Source: a bacterium (GTDB taxonomy: Bacteria > Oederibacteriota > PGYV01 > DSBP01). Taken from it: 5,596 nucleotides of DNA. Location of the stretch: positions 1 to 5,596 of the forward strand of contig DSBP01000242.1 of assembly GCA_011049465.1 (NCBI GenBank), written 5' to 3'. Positions 5,538-5,596 of this stretch are shown one piece after another. The notes beneath the pieces are model-generated. The model saw only the letters and a program-made list of their open reading frames with translations. It was not told the DNA's origin and did no database searches. Both the position numbers and the translations under genes were made by a program. Numbering within the stretch: position 1 is the stretch's first letter; the number at the start of each line of letters is the position of its first letter.

Positions 5538-5596
5538 ACAGGGAAAAGTACGGCAGGATAATTGAGAAGTTTAAGTCCAAAAAAATTGTTGTCCTC
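5534..5596 (+). CDS. Probable D-glycero-beta-D-manno-heptose-7-phosphate kinase (HldE/RfaE1, PfkB family), 3'-truncated
   Basis: Only the first 21 residues are present; they include RIIEKFKSKKIVVL (8-21). This matches the usual opening of RfaE1/HldA-type sugar kinases: a short helix ending in F-x-x-K/R, then a hydrophobic beta-strand leading into the G-D-x-M-L-D block, which would lie just past the window edge. The kinase makes heptose-1,7-bisphosphate, the substrate of GmhB, so the two would act in consecutive steps. The ATG overlaps the gmhB stop by 4 bases (ATGA) and has a strong ribosome site. The short fragment rests largely on context; another PfkB kinase or an unrelated Rossmann-like protein is possible. 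Confidence 0.55.
   Translation, partial: MNREKYGRIIEKFKSKKIVVL

Overview
The window is a gene-dense, all-plus-strand stretch of a bacterial chromosome with short intergenic gaps and several start/stop overlaps. The right half carries an MsbA-type lipid exporter, a heptose bisphosphate phosphatase (GmhB) and the start of a probable heptose-7-phosphate kinase. This points to a Gram-negative (diderm) bacterium that makes heptose-containing LPS or a related ADP-heptose product. Frequent AGG arginine codons, mid-range GC and the mix of genes would suit an uncultivated diderm phylum such as Omnitrophota or Elusimicrobiota. That placement is a guess from style, not something the sequence proves.

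Left block (1-3017). It opens inside mtnA (methylthioribose-1-phosphate isomerase, N-terminus off the window). The mtnA stop overlaps by 4 bases (GTGA) with a PaaI-type hotdog thioesterase gene. A GC-rich hairpin follows, then a 28-residue, extremely basic ORF (1197-1283) resembling the COX24/AURKAIP1-like (bS22-type) small ribosomal proteins. Next come yebC, a ribosome-associated translation/regulatory factor with an excellent ribosome binding site, and a radical SAM protein of the YhcC/TIGR01212 family.

Intergenic 3018-3199. This is the only sizeable gap (182 bases). Its first half is AT-rich with a small direct repeat. Its second half carries a good sigma-70-type promoter (TTGACC, 17-base spacer, TAAAAT) and a possible leader hairpin.

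Right block (3200-5596). An MsbA-like ABC half-transporter, gmhB and a truncated hldE/rfaE1-like kinase are linked by 20-base and 4-base overlaps and look like one operon driven by the 3111-3139 promoter. Kinase and phosphatase would act in consecutive steps of ADP-heptose synthesis, and the transporter would flip the lipid A-core product across the inner membrane.

I see no mobile element, CRISPR array, tRNA or rRNA, and no clearly novel system. The item most likely to be missed by routine annotation is the 28-residue basic protein ahead of yebC.
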